NCBI RefSeq assembly: GCF_004122165.1
Contig: NZ_SBKO01000005.1
Span: 62,001 to 126,000 of the forward strand
Source: Flavobacterium amnicola
Lineage (GTDB): Bacteria > Bacteroidota > Bacteroidia > Flavobacteriales > Flavobacteriaceae
Direction: 5' to 3'
Length of the DNA stretch: 64,000 nt
Positions 26,041 to 34,885 of this stretch are shown piece after piece; position 1 is the first letter of the stretch, and each line of letters begins with the position of its first letter. Both the position numbers and the translations under genes were made by a program. Under the pieces are notes generated by a model that saw only the letters and a program-made list of their open reading frames with translations, ran no database searches and was not told the DNA's origin.

Positions 26041-27117
26041 ATGAAAAAAATTATTCACCTAACGAGTATTATCGTATTCCTTCTGATTTTTATTCAAAAA
26101 ACAGTGGCACAAGATTCAATAAATAATGAAAAACCTAAAATAGACATTTCGGGCTACATAGACACCTATTATTCGTACGATTTTAGCAATCCAAAAGCAA
26201 CAAGCAAACTTCCGTTTTTGTATAATTACAACAGACATAATGAATTTAATGTTAATATCGGATTAATTAGAGCCAGTATTTCCTATCAAAATGTTTATGC
26301 AAAAATTTCAGTTCATGCAGGAACTTATGTTGAGGATAATTATGCGGCGGAAGATTTGAAAATTTTTAATGAAGCATATTTGGGAATATTTCTAAACAAA
26401 TCGAAAAAAACATCAATTGAAGCAGGAATACTACCTAGCTATATTGGTTTTGAAACTGCTACCTCACATTCCAATTTGACCGCTACACGTTCTATTTTAG
26501 CTGAAAATTCTCCTTATTTTATGACAGGAATTAAGCTAAATCATCAGTTTACAGATAAATTTTCAGGAGCAGTTTTACTTACTAATGGTTGGCAACGAAT
26601 CAATAAACCAAATAAAGCAGTACCACCAGCATTAGGAACACAATTGGTATATAAATCTTCTGAAAAATCTACTTTAAATTGGAGTACGTTTGTGGGAAAA
26701 GAATTTAATGGAACCAATTTTACCATGCGTTATTTTAATAATTTATATTGGGATAAAACATGGAATGATAAATGGCGAACTATTTCTGGATTCGATTTTG
26801 GAATTCAAGATATTTCTTCTAATAATGACGAACATAAAAGTTGGTTAAGCCCTCTATTAATAACACAACTTACTTTTTCAACTAAGTGGCAAATGGCACA
26901 CAGAATTGAATATTATGAAGACAAGAATAATGTAATCATTTCATCAACTGTTCCATTTAAAACGATTGGGAATTCATTGAATTTAGATTTCTTACCTAAT
27001 TCTAAAATGAAAATTCGAATGGAAGGGAAGTGGTATCATGCCACAGAAACAATATTTGTTTTAAACACTAAACAAGATAATTTTTCAGCAACTACAACGA
27101 TGAGTTTTGAGTTCTAA
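26041..27117 (+). CDS. Outer-membrane porin-like beta-barrel protein
   Basis: I take the ATG at 26041 (MKKIIHLTSIIVF) rather than the in-frame TTG at 26035. The 358-residue protein has a signal peptide ending in VAQ near residue 24. The rest shows alternating amphipathic strands and a C-terminal Phe (MSFEF), typical of outer-membrane barrels. Porins of this kind (OprP/DUF1597-like) accompany kdp operons in flavobacteria, as I recall. Its position 13 bases after kup suggests it lets potassium or another small solute into the periplasm, an inference from context. Its 3' end overlaps the convergent DUF2809 gene by 26 bases. Confidence 0.75.
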   Translation: MKKIIHLTSIIVFLLIFIQKTVAQDSINNEKPKIDISGYIDTYYSYDFSNPKATSKLPFLYNYNRHNEFNVNIGLIRASISYQNVYAKISVHAGTYVEDNYAAEDLKIFNEAYLGIFLNKSKKTSIEAGILPSYIGFETATSHSNLTATRSILAENSPYFMTGIKLNHQFTDKFSGAVLLTNGWQRINKPNKAVPPALGTQLVYKSSEKSTLNWSTFVGKEFNGTNFTMRYFNNLYWDKTWNDKWRTISGFDFGIQDISSNNDEHKSWLSPLLITQLTFSTKWQMAHRIEYYEDKNNVIISSTVPFKTIGNSLNLDFLPNSKMKIRMEGKWYHATETIFVLNTKQDNFSATTTMSFEF

Positions 27118-27469
27118 TTTTTTTATCAATGTAAATTGCGATGGAAACCCCGATGGCATAACAGAGTAAATCACTCCATAAAAACCCTTGTCCTAATACA
27201 TAATGGCCAAGGGTTGTTTTTCGTAAAGAAAGCATCCAAGGCATTTGGCACAACTGTAAATATTCAATGATAAAGCAAAAGGTGAGCGATAGTAAAGCGT
27301 TGATTTTTGGCTGTAAATTCAGAAATAGAAAACACATTCCGAAGTAAATTAAAACCGCGTATAGCACATCCCCAAAGAATAAAGGAATTCCGTTTGTTTT
27401 TCTAGATAAAACACCTAGAATTAAGATTAGAAGTGTTAAAACGAAATAAAATTTCCGATTGATTTTCAT
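27092..27469 (-). CDS. DUF2809 membrane protein (VanZ-like)
   Basis: I place the start at the ATG at 27469 ([11 protein letters not shown]), which overlaps the stop of the serine ammonia-lyase gene as TAATG. A TTG two codons upstream is less likely. The 125-residue protein has four hydrophobic helices, including FVLTLLILILGVLS and ALLSLTFCFIIEYLQL. The pattern GDVLYAVLIYFG plus EYLQLCQMPW is typical of DUF2809. Function is unknown. The one-base overlap implies translational coupling to the upstream gene. Confidence 0.75.
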   Translation of the reverse strand: MKINRKFYFVLTLLILILGVLSRKTNGIPLFFGDVLYAVLIYFGMCFLFLNLQPKINALLSLTFCFIIEYLQLCQMPWMLSLRKTTLGHYVLGQGFLWSDLLCYAIGVSIAIYIDKKIRTQNSSL

Positions 27470-28893
27470 TAACAATCGGCCATATTAACTGCCACAGCTA
27501 ATCCTCCTTCGGAAGTTTCTTTGTACTTGTTGTTCATATCTTTGGCGGTTTGCCACATCGTGTTGACAACTTTGTCTAAAGGTACTTTAGCATTTTTAGG
27601 ATCGGTTTCCATGGCTAGTTCGGCGGCATTGATGGCTTTAATCGCACCCATGGTATTTCTTTCAATACAAGGAATTTGAACCAAACCTCCAATAGGATCA
27701 CAAGTTAAACCTAAATGATGTTCCATGGCAATTTCGGCAGCCATAAGGACTTGTTCTGGCGTGCCACCCATGACTTCGCACAAGGCTGCTGCGGCCATTG
27801 CTGATGATACGCCAATTTCTGCTTGACAACCACCCATTGCTGCGGAAATAGTAGCGCCTTTTTTGAAGATACTTCCAATTTCTCCAGCCACCATTAAGAA
27901 CTGTTTGATTTCCTTTTCTCCAGCCTGATGATTTTCAATCACCATATAATACATTAAAACGGCAGGAATCACTCCGGCACTTCCATTGGTTGGAGCTGTA
28001 ACGACACGTCCCAAAGAGGCGTTAACTTCATTAACAGCTAGTGCAAAGCAAGAAACCCATTTTAAGATTTGACGAAATTTGACTTCCGTTTTACGGATGG
28101 TTTCCAACCATTCTTGTGGGTTGGAATAATTGGCTAAACCAATTAAATTTTGATGCATGTCAAAAGCTCTTCGACGCACATTCAAACCACCTGGTAAAAT
28201 TCCTTCGCTATGACATCCAATATACATGCATTCCAGCATTGTGTTCCAAATGCGCATTAATTCGTGATCAATGTCTTCTTCAGATCGCATTGCCTTTTCA
28301 TTGTCATGTACAATTTCCGATATTTTTCGATTTTGTGTTTGACAATACTCCAATAATTCTGAAGCAAGTGTTATAGGATAAGGGAAAGCACATTTTATAG
28401 CTTCTTTTGCTTTGGCATTGGGTCTTTCTTCTTTTACCACAAATCCACCACCTATCGAATAAAAAGTAGATTCGTATGAACCTTTTTCATGAAAAGCGGT
28501 AAATGTTATTCCGTTGGCATGAAAAGGAAGGAAGTTTTTATTGAAAATAATGTCTTTTTCAATTTCAAAATCAATAGCTGGCTGATTAGCTAAATTGAGT
28601 TTATGAGTCGTTTTAATGTTTTTAATAATTCCGTCAATATCTTGAACCGGAATGTATTCCGGGTCTTGCCCACTTAAACCTAACATCACTGCCAAATCCG
28701 TTGCATGTCCTACGCCTGTAAGGGACAAAGAACCGTATAAGTCTACTTTAACACGAGTAGTTTTTTCTAAAATGTTTTCGTCTCTTAATTCCTTTAAAAA
28801 TCGCTCGGCTGCACGCCAAGGCCCAAGAGTGTGCGAACTGGATGGTCCGACACCAATTTTTAACATATCAAATACCGAAATACATTCTTCCAT
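27469..28893 (-). CDS. sdaA: L-serine ammonia-lyase (iron-sulfur type)
   Basis: The 474-residue single-chain enzyme deaminates serine to pyruvate with an oxygen-sensitive [4Fe-4S] cluster. The N-terminal beta domain has the [16 protein letters not shown] motif near residue 13. The C-terminal alpha domain has [14 protein letters not shown] near 305, [18 protein letters not shown] near 350, and Cys-containing [16 protein letters not shown] near 398. The Cys residues in these C-terminal motifs are the expected cluster ligands. The length fits the fused bacterial form. Its stop overlaps the DUF2809 gene start. Confidence 0.96.
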   Translation of the reverse strand: MEECISVFDMLKIGVGPSSSHTLGPWRAAERFLKELRDENILEKTTRVKVDLYGSLSLTGVGHATDLAVMLGLSGQDPEYIPVQDIDGIIKNIKTTHKLNLANQPAIDFEIEKDIIFNKNFLPFHANGITFTAFHEKGSYESTFYSIGGGFVVKEERPNAKAKEAIKCAFPYPITLASELLEYCQTQNRKISEIVHDNEKAMRSEEDIDHELMRIWNTMLECMYIGCHSEGILPGGLNVRRRAFDMHQNLIGLANYSNPQEWLETIRKTEVKFRQILKWVSCFALAVNEVNASLGRVVTAPTNGSAGVIPAVLMYYMVIENHQAGEKEIKQFLMVAGEIGSIFKKGATISAAMGGCQAEIGVSSAMAAAALCEVMGGTPEQVLMAAEIAMEHHLGLTCDPIGGLVQIPCIERNTMGAIKAINAAELAMETDPKNAKVPLDKVVNTMWQTAKDMNNKYKETSEGGLAVAVNMADC

Positions 28894-28988
28894 ATACTAG
28901 CAACGTTTTGTCTTACAAAGATAAGCTCAATATACTAACAAAAAAGGCATAAAATTTTAAATTTTAGCAGTAATTGTATTTTTCGATT

Positions 28989-28996
28989 TACATTTG
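28989..28996 (+). promoter_or_regulatory. Possible -7 element for the sulfatase-phosphatase pair
   Basis: TACATTTG matches TAnnTTTG 22 bases before the ATG at 29018. No well-placed TTTG lies upstream. Confidence 0.35.
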
Positions 28997-29017
28997 TACT
29001 AGAAAAACAAATTGCAA

Positions 29018-30943
29018 ATGTTTAAAGATTTTAGAATTCAGGAATATAAAGTACTTTTTTATAGGATATTTTTGGCGTATGTGTTTTATTCTATTTCAAG
29101 ATTATTTTTCTTTTTATACAATTACAAATCATTAAAAGTTGATTCGGTAGCCCAATATTTAGATTTAAATTACCATGGATTAGCATTTGATACCACTGCG
29201 ATTTTATATTTGAATGGCTTATTTATTTTGCTTTCCGTTTTGCCTTTCGTTATCAATACAAAAGCCAATTTTCAAAAAGTATTGATGTGGATTTATTTTA
29301 TTTGTAATGGCATAGGTTTAGCATTTAATTTTTTAGATTTCATTTATTACCGATTTACTTATAGCAGAACAACAATTGCCTTCATGGATATTGTCGAAAA
29401 CGAATCCAATAAAAGTAGCTTGTTTATTCGATTTATAGGGACCTATTGGCATGTATTTGCTTTGTTTTTTATAACCTTAGGATTATGGATATACCTATAC
29501 AGAAAAGTTACAGTTGAAAATAAAAATTACGAGAATAAGCCTAAATATTTTGGATATTCTATTTTAGGTTTATTGATAATTGCAACAATGGCTATTGGAG
29601 GAATTCGCGGTGATTTTAAAAAGAGTACACGTCCCATTACCATGATTGATGCGAGCCGAAATGTAACTCAGCCACAACACGCGGATATTGTTCTAAACAC
29701 ACCATTTGCCATACTTCGAACCATTGGTAAAAATAGTATTAAGAAACTCAATTTGGTTACCGATGCTGAAATCAATCAGTATTTAAAACCCATCAAACAC
29801 TATACAATAAACCCACCTACAAAACCCAATATTGTAGTCATTATTACCGAAAGTTATGGTCGTGAATATTTGGGTGCTTTTAATAAAGATTTAAAAATCG
29901 AAAATTATAAGAGCTACACGCCATTTTTGGATTCATTAGCGCAAAGCAGTATGATTTATACTAATGCCTATGCTAATGGAAGTAAATCCATTCACGGAAT
30001 GTCTTCTGTAATAGCAGGTGTGCCTTCATTTAGAGATGCTTTTACTTCTTCACCTTATTCCAAACAAAAAATTGAATCGTTGGTTTCATGTTTGAATGAT
30101 TTAAATTATGATACTTCTTTTTTTCATGGCGCCGCTAATGGTTCGATGGGATTTTTAGGGTTGAGCAATATTTTAGGTTATGATCATTATTATGGTCGAA
30201 CGGAATTTAACAATGATAATGAGTTTGATGGTTCGTGGGGAATTTGGGACGAACCTTTTCTGCAGTTTATGAAACAGGAATTGGATAAAAAGAAAGGACC
30301 TTTTTTCAGCACTATTTTTACCGTTTCTTCACATGAACCTTTTTTACCACCAGCAAAATATGCCAGCAAATTTCCAAAAGGAGATATTCCGATGCATCAA
30401 GTGGTAGGGTATACCGATTATGCTTTTAAGAAATTTTTTGAATCCGCAAAAAAAGCACCGTGGTTTAAAAATACGATCTTTATTATTACTGCCGATCATT
30501 GTAATCAAGTCTACTATCCTTTTTACAATCAAGTAGTCAATCGACAAGCAGTGCCAATTATGATTTACAAACCTGATGGAAGTTTGAAAGGTGTCAACAA
30601 TGATTTTGCCCAACAAATAGATATTTATCCAACGATTTTAGATATGATTGGTTATCATAAACCCTTTAGAAGTTGGGGTAGAAGTTTATTTAATGAAAAA
30701 GAAATCGCGCCTTTTGCTTTTAATTTTAATGGCGGTTTGTACCAATTCATGCAAGGAAATTATATATGTTTGTGTGATGGTAAAAATGTGACCGCCGTTT
30801 ATGATAAAAGTGATTTCGGATTGGAGAAAAACATCATCAGTAAAGTTTCAAAGGAGGATTTTGTAAAGCTTGAAAAAGGAGCGAAGTCGTTCCTACAAGA
30901 TTACATGAATCGAATTGTAGATAAAAAAATGTATACAAAATAA
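29018..30943 (+). CDS. LTA-synthase-like sulfatase-fold membrane enzyme
   Basis: I start at the ATG at 29018, six bases after an in-frame TTG. The 641-residue protein has five N-terminal transmembrane helices (to about residue 200) and a periplasmic alkaline-phosphatase-superfamily domain. Catalytic-site motifs are VVIITESYGREYLG near 285, the nucleophile region ANGSKSIHGMSS near 325, and ADHCNQ near 495. The nucleophile position appears to be Ser, where LtaS and EptA use Thr. Gram-negative bacteria have no lipoteichoic acid, so a phosphoglycerol or phosphoethanolamine transfer to a lipid or glycan is more likely. A phosphatase gene follows four bases later. Confidence 0.85.
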   Translation: MFKDFRIQEYKVLFYRIFLAYVFYSISRLFFFLYNYKSLKVDSVAQYLDLNYHGLAFDTTAILYLNGLFILLSVLPFVINTKANFQKVLMWIYFICNGIGLAFNFLDFIYYRFTYSRTTIAFMDIVENESNKSSLFIRFIGTYWHVFALFFITLGLWIYLYRKVTVENKNYENKPKYFGYSILGLLIIATMAIGGIRGDFKKSTRPITMIDASRNVTQPQHADIVLNTPFAILRTIGKNSIKKLNLVTDAEINQYLKPIKHYTINPPTKPNIVVIITESYGREYLGAFNKDLKIENYKSYTPFLDSLAQSSMIYTNAYANGSKSIHGMSSVIAGVPSFRDAFTSSPYSKQKIESLVSCLNDLNYDTSFFHGAANGSMGFLGLSNILGYDHYYGRTEFNNDNEFDGSWGIWDEPFLQFMKQELDKKKGPFFSTIFTVSSHEPFLPPAKYASKFPKGDIPMHQVVGYTDYAFKKFFESAKKAPWFKNTIFIITADHCNQVYYPFYNQVVNRQAVPIMIYKPDGSLKGVNNDFAQQIDIYPTILDMIGYHKPFRSWGRSLFNEKEIAPFAFNFNGGLYQFMQGNYICLCDGKNVTAVYDKSDFGLEKNIISKVSKEDFVKLEKGAKSFLQDYMNRIVDKKMYTK

Positions 30944-30947
30944 TCAT

Positions 30948-31526
30948 ATGAAAACGTATAAAAAAATAGTTGTTATCGTATTGTCATTGGGTGCTCTTTT
31001 TGGCGCTAAATATTATTATGATATGAATATCAATCATAATTTTGAAACCATTACCGAAGGAAAAGTATATAAAAGTGGTGTTATTCCACCAGATGAAATT
31101 GAAGAATATGTAAAGAAATACAAGATTAAAAGTATTATTGATTTGCGTTTTCCAGGTACTGCCGATTTAGTCAATAACCCTGAAATCCCTGAAGAATTAA
31201 CTGCAGAGCGAGAAGCAGTGGCTAAAATTGCTGGCGTTACGTATTTTAATAACGGTTCGGATCAAGTTCCGAAACAAGAAAATTTGGATTCTTTTTTTAC
31301 GATAATGGACAATAAGGATAATTATCCTGTACTGATTCATTGTTACCACGGTGTGGGTCGTGCTGAAATGTATTCGGCGATTTACCGAATTGAATACGAA
31401 GGAATGGACAAAGATGAAGCTAGAACGAGTACTCGTTTTTTAACCAAATTTAGTTCTTTCGATTTAGGAAAACCAAAAGGTGACTATTTGCATAATTACG
31501 TGAAAAGAAACGATAAGCAGGAATAA
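30948..31526 (+). CDS. Membrane-anchored tyrosine/dual-specificity phosphatase-like protein
   Basis: The 192-residue protein has an N-terminal signal-anchor helix (residues 5-23). A cysteine-phosphatase domain carries the active-site loop HCYHGVGR (Cys-x5-Arg) near residue 130, and an Asp-rich loop near 63 could hold the general acid. Related small enzymes dephosphorylate proteins, phosphoinositides or phospholipid headgroups. Because it starts four bases after the LTA-synthase-like gene, a role on the periplasmic product of that enzyme is plausible but unproven. A terminator follows directly. Confidence 0.8.
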   Translation: MKTYKKIVVIVLSLGALFGAKYYYDMNINHNFETITEGKVYKSGVIPPDEIEEYVKKYKIKSIIDLRFPGTADLVNNPEIPEELTAEREAVAKIAGVTYFNNGSDQVPKQENLDSFFTIMDNKDNYPVLIHCYHGVGRAEMYSAIYRIEYEGMDKDEARTSTRFLTKFSSFDLGKPKGDYLHNYVKRNDKQE

Positions 31527-31530
31527 AAAA

Positions 31531-31561
31531 AAGGGCAGAATTTTAAATTCTGCCTTTTTTT
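31531..31561. terminator. Bidirectional terminator between convergent operons
   Basis: GGCAGAATTT pairs with AAATTCTGCC. An A tract lies upstream and six T follow, between the phosphatase stop and the minus-strand DUF1304 stop. Confidence 0.85.
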
Positions 31562-31922
31562 ATAAAAACAATACCGCTAAAATCCCCAACACAGCTGGAA
31601 CTGTTTGTACGTATAAAATACGTTTAGAAGCGGTTATGGCTCCGTAAATTCCAGCTACTGCCACACATCCTAAAAAGAATAGCGCAATATTTTTTGACCA
31701 CTCAGGATTGCAAATTAAAAGCGACCAGATTAACCCAGCTGCTAAGAATCCGTTATATAATCCTTGATTAGCTGCCAACACTTTTGTTGGTACAAATAAA
31801 TCTTTTGGAATCGTTTTAAATACTTTGGGGGCTTTTGTCGTCCAAGCAAACATTTCTAACCACACAATATAAATGTGGATAAAGGTTACCAATCCGATAA
31901 TAATTTTTGCGATGATGTTCAT
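31560..31922 (-). CDS. DUF1304 membrane protein
   Basis: The 120-residue protein has four hydrophobic helices and the DUF1304 pattern HIYIVWLEMFAW near residue 16, followed by NQGLYNGFLAAGL near 54. Proteins of this family are small inner-membrane proteins of unknown function. It starts two bases after the SRPBCC gene and is the last member of the rimK-led operon. Confidence 0.85.
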   Translation of the reverse strand: MNIIAKIIIGLVTFIHIYIVWLEMFAWTTKAPKVFKTIPKDLFVPTKVLAANQGLYNGFLAAGLIWSLLICNPEWSKNIALFFLGCVAVAGIYGAITASKRILYVQTVPAVLGILAVLFL

Positions 31923-31924
31923 AA

Positions 31925-32353
31925 TTAGCTTCTTTCGTTAAATGGTGTGATAATTCCTTTTTCTAAGTATTGTTTCATTTGACGAAGCAAATCCGCCCAA
32001 CAAAAATTCGCTACTCGATATTCTTTGCTGATTTCTGTCCAATCTTTATGATAAAATTGAACTGAAGTTACTTCTGGTTTTTCTTCTTTTAAAATAAATC
32101 CGAAGCTAGTGGGTAACCATTCTTCCATAGCTTTTGTCATTTTAAATTCTACTTGTTCATTGTGTTTTAAAATGGAGATTTCGGCAAACCAATTGTATTC
32201 TTCAGTAAAATATAAATTAAAAATGGATCCAATTTCTTGTTTTCCGCTACTTCTTTGCGTCCACCAATTGTCTAAACCATAAGGAGTGCTAATAGCTTCA
32301 AATACTTTTTCTTTAGATGTATTAATCGTAAAATCGTGGTAAATTGTTGGCAT
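31925..32353 (-). CDS. SRPBCC / AHSA1-type ligand-binding protein
   Basis: The 142-residue protein fits the activator-of-Hsp90-ATPase-homology (START-like) fold. It begins with INTSKEKVFEAISTPYGLDNWWT and has a typical FGFILKEEKPEVTSVQF strand pair. Such proteins bind hydrophobic ligands in a deep cavity. No catalytic residues or partner are evident. It lies 11 bases after the TMEM175-like gene and two bases before the DUF1304 gene. Confidence 0.8.
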   Translation of the reverse strand: MPTIYHDFTINTSKEKVFEAISTPYGLDNWWTQRSSGKQEIGSIFNLYFTEEYNWFAEISILKHNEQVEFKMTKAMEEWLPTSFGFILKEEKPEVTSVQFYHKDWTEISKEYRVANFCWADLLRQMKQYLEKGIITPFNERS

Positions 32354-32364
32354 GAAAATTTGAA

Positions 32365-32943
32365 TTAATCGTTGTCTAAAAGTTTTTCGATTCGCTTATC
32401 AGGAATTAACCACATTAAAGCTACTAAAATATATATTACCGCCGAAATAACTTCATGATAATAGGTAGATAAAATGGCTAGAACATATAAAACAACAGAA
32501 ACTTTTCCTTTGAAATCTTTTCCGATTGCTTGAGCTAATAAAGATTCGTTTCCGTGTTTTTTTATGATTTGATGTTGCAGGATAAAATAGGCGAGGGCAC
32601 ACATCAAAAGGACAAAGCCATAAAAAAGCATGGGGAAAGCTGCAAAATGATGCTCGCCAATCCAAGCTGTCGAAAATGGAATAAGGGAAAGCCAAAACAA
32701 CAAATGTAGGTTGGCCCAAAGAATTCCTCCTGTTACTTTTTTTACCGTATGCATCATGTGGTGGTGATTGTTCCAATAGATTCCCACGTATATAAAACTT
32801 AAAACATAACTGATAAAGACAGGGAATAATTTTAAAAGCGATTTAAAATTGGTTCCGTCTGGAGTTCGAATTTCTAAAACCATGATAGTAATAATTATGG
32901 CTAGTACTCCGTCACTAAAGGCTTCTAGTCTGTTTTTATTCAT
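32365..32943 (-). CDS. TMEM175-like potassium channel protein (DUF1211)
   Basis: The 192-residue protein has about six helices and begins with RLEAFSDGVLAIIITIMVLEI. The FSD motif is diagnostic of bacterial TMEM175, whose first helix lines a potassium-permeable pore. The usual bacterial form has one such repeat per chain and works as a tetramer. The start overlaps the DUF421 stop by four bases (ATGA). Its presence with DUF421 and RimK in one operon is unusual. Potassium conductance is inferred from the family. Confidence 0.85.
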   Translation of the reverse strand: MNKNRLEAFSDGVLAIIITIMVLEIRTPDGTNFKSLLKLFPVFISYVLSFIYVGIYWNNHHHMMHTVKKVTGGILWANLHLLFWLSLIPFSTAWIGEHHFAAFPMLFYGFVLLMCALAYFILQHQIIKKHGNESLLAQAIGKDFKGKVSVVLYVLAILSTYYHEVISAVIYILVALMWLIPDKRIEKLLDND

Positions 32944-33440
32944 GTTAATGATTTGTGAATTTTCTTTTTGTGTTTGGTTTGTTTGATGTCATCTCCCGAA
33001 ATAATACTAATGTTTCCGTCAATTTCAAACATGGCCAATTTTACATCATTTTGATGTTCTACACCATGTTCTCGAATGGCTTCTTCCAATTCTTCTGAAG
33101 TTATTCCCAAACGCGCTAACGTTTTATAATAGGTTTTTCCGTTGTGAATCAGTATTTCCGGTTTGTCTTGCACAATATTTTTAATAAAATTTGATTTGAG
33201 CATTACCTTCTTAAAAATAAAATTGATTGAAAATAAGGCAAGAGCAGCGACTATTCCACCAAGTAAGCTAGAATTACTACCAACCATGGCATTTTGAACC
33301 GAATTACTGATCAACAAAATCAAAATGACATCAGCAGTGTTTAATTGTGATAATTCTTTTTTGCCAAATAGACGCAAAGCAATTATCATAAAAAAATAAA
33401 CAGCTACACTTCGTAGCGTGATGTCAAGAAATGGATTCAT
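32940..33440 (-). CDS. DUF421 / YetF-like membrane protein
   Basis: The 166-residue protein has two to three N-terminal helices (residues 12-80). The family pattern is LFGKKELSQLNTADVILILLISNSVQNAM. A soluble C-terminal YetF-like beta domain carries DKPEILIHNGK and the GITSEELEEAIREHG segment. YetF/YrbG proteins are membrane proteins of uncertain function linked to spore and envelope stress in Bacillus. Its start overlaps the rimK stop by one base, and its stop overlaps the TMEM175-like start by four, so the three are translationally coupled. Confidence 0.85.
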   Translation of the reverse strand: MNPFLDITLRSVAVYFFMIIALRLFGKKELSQLNTADVILILLISNSVQNAMVGSNSSLLGGIVAALALFSINFIFKKVMLKSNFIKNIVQDKPEILIHNGKTYYKTLARLGITSEELEEAIREHGVEHQNDVKLAMFEIDGNISIISGDDIKQTKHKKKIHKSLT

Positions 33441-34810
33441 TATTTGATTTTAAAATTTTTCTCAATCGCTTTAATCATCTCCCCAGCAATATCTTTATGA
33501 GTAGCGCCTTCAATCCCTTCCAATCCAGGCGAAGAGTTTACTTCTAGTAATAATGGTCCTTTAGAAGAACGAATGATATCTACTCCAGCCACTTTTAGAT
33601 CCATGGCTTTTGCCGCTTTGATGGCTATTTTTTTCTCTGCAGCCGTTACTTTTACTACCGAAGCTGTTCCTCCCATGTGAATATTCGCTCTGAACTCGCC
33701 AGGAGCAGCTTCACGTTGCATCGAAGCAACTACTTTACCATCTACCACAAATAGACGTAAATCTTTACCATTGGCTTCTTTAATGAATTCTTGCACTAAA
33801 ATATTGGCATTCAAACTCTTGAAAGCATTGATTACTGATTCGGCTGCTTTTTTGGTTTCCGCCAAAACAACACCTTTTCCTTGTGTGCCTTCCAATAGTT
33901 TTACGATTAAAGGAGAGCCGCCTACCATTTTAATCAAATCATCGGTATCTAAAGGAGAATTGGCAAAACCTGTGGTGGGAATATCCACCCCGTGATTTAA
34001 AAGTAATTGTAGTGAAAATAATTTATCTCTCGATTGGGTGATGGATGCCGCAGAATTTAACGTATACACTTTTAACGCTTCAAATTGACGAGTTAAGGCA
34101 CAACCATAGAACGTAATACTCGGGCGAATACGAGGAATAATCGCATCGAAATCGTTTAATACTCTTCCGCCACGGTAATGAATTTCCGGTGTGGTCGCAT
34201 CGAGTTTCATATAACATTCTTTAATATTCAAGAAATGCATTTCATGACCACGTAATTCTCCCGCTTCCATAATTCTGCGGTTACTGTATAATTCGGGATT
34301 ACTAGCTAAAACACCAATTCGTAATCCGTTTTTTACCACTTCTGACGATTTGTAGTAATTTTTTATTTCATCGAAAGAGGCTTGTCCCAATTGATATTTT
34401 TCTTCCGGATCCACTACGATTCTTCCCATCATTGCTTCTCGTCCCAAAAGCATACGGAAACCCATCGAATCTCGATTGGTAAGTGTAACTTCTATTGTCC
34501 AAGTTTTCTCGCCTAATTGTAATTGGGTTTGTATCACATAACGTTGTTCACGAAAACCACTGGAACTTTTCACAACGCGTTTATCAATTAATCGTGCTTC
34601 GCAACGTTTGGTTATTTTGGTGTTATTTTGAAGGGGATTGACTTCAAACTGTACCCAATTTTCATTATTTCTTAAAAATGGAGTAATATTTAAAGCGTGT
34701 AAGGCTGAAGTTTTAGCACCAGAATCTACACGAGCTTTGATGTACGGAATTTGCAATTCGGGAAAAGAGCACCATTCTTCACTTCCAATAATTACTTTGC
34801 TAGAAGGCAT
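33440..34810 (-). CDS. rimK: RimB-like protease domain fused to RimK glutamate ligase
   Basis: The 456-residue fusion has two parts. Residues 1-145 match the ATP-dependent zinc protease/RimB family, with the retropepsin-like motif [12 protein letters not shown] near residue 28. Residues about 155-456 are a RimK ATP-grasp ligase, with [14 protein letters not shown] near 302, [14 protein letters not shown] near 348, and [17 protein letters not shown] near 425. E. coli RimK adds glutamates to ribosomal protein S6. In other bacteria RimB trims these tails and is encoded separately. Fusion would join adding and trimming in one chain. It heads a five-gene operon with YetF- and TMEM175-like membrane proteins. 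Confidence 0.88.
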   Translation of the reverse strand: MPSSKVIIGSEEWCSFPELQIPYIKARVDSGAKTSALHALNITPFLRNNENWVQFEVNPLQNNTKITKRCEARLIDKRVVKSSSGFREQRYVIQTQLQLGEKTWTIEVTLTNRDSMGFRMLLGREAMMGRIVVDPEEKYQLGQASFDEIKNYYKSSEVVKNGLRIGVLASNPELYSNRRIMEAGELRGHEMHFLNIKECYMKLDATTPEIHYRGGRVLNDFDAIIPRIRPSITFYGCALTRQFEALKVYTLNSAASITQSRDKLFSLQLLLNHGVDIPTTGFANSPLDTDDLIKMVGGSPLIVKLLEGTQGKGVVLAETKKAAESVINAFKSLNANILVQEFIKEANGKDLRLFVVDGKVVASMQREAAPGEFRANIHMGGTASVVKVTAAEKKIAIKAAKAMDLKVAGVDIIRSSKGPLLLEVNSSPGLEGIEGATHKDIAGEMIKAIEKNFKIK

Positions 34811-34860
34811 AAAATGTTTTTTATATTAAAGAACTAAGTTAGTATATTATTTTCAATAAA

Positions 34861-34885
34861 AAAACCTACTAATTAGTAGGTTTTT
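34861..34885 (-). terminator. Terminator overlapping the end of clpC
   Basis: On the minus strand AAAACCTACT-AATT-AGTAGGTTTT leads into a T tract. The clpC TAG stop (34871-34869) lies in the loop and stem, so the hairpin contains the last codons of the gene. It separates clpC from the rimK operon. Confidence 0.8.

Noticed and set aside
32453..32776. 107-residue minus-strand ORF inside the TMEM175-like gene
   Set aside because: It lies in another frame within a gene that has a clear family motif, and it has no own start context.
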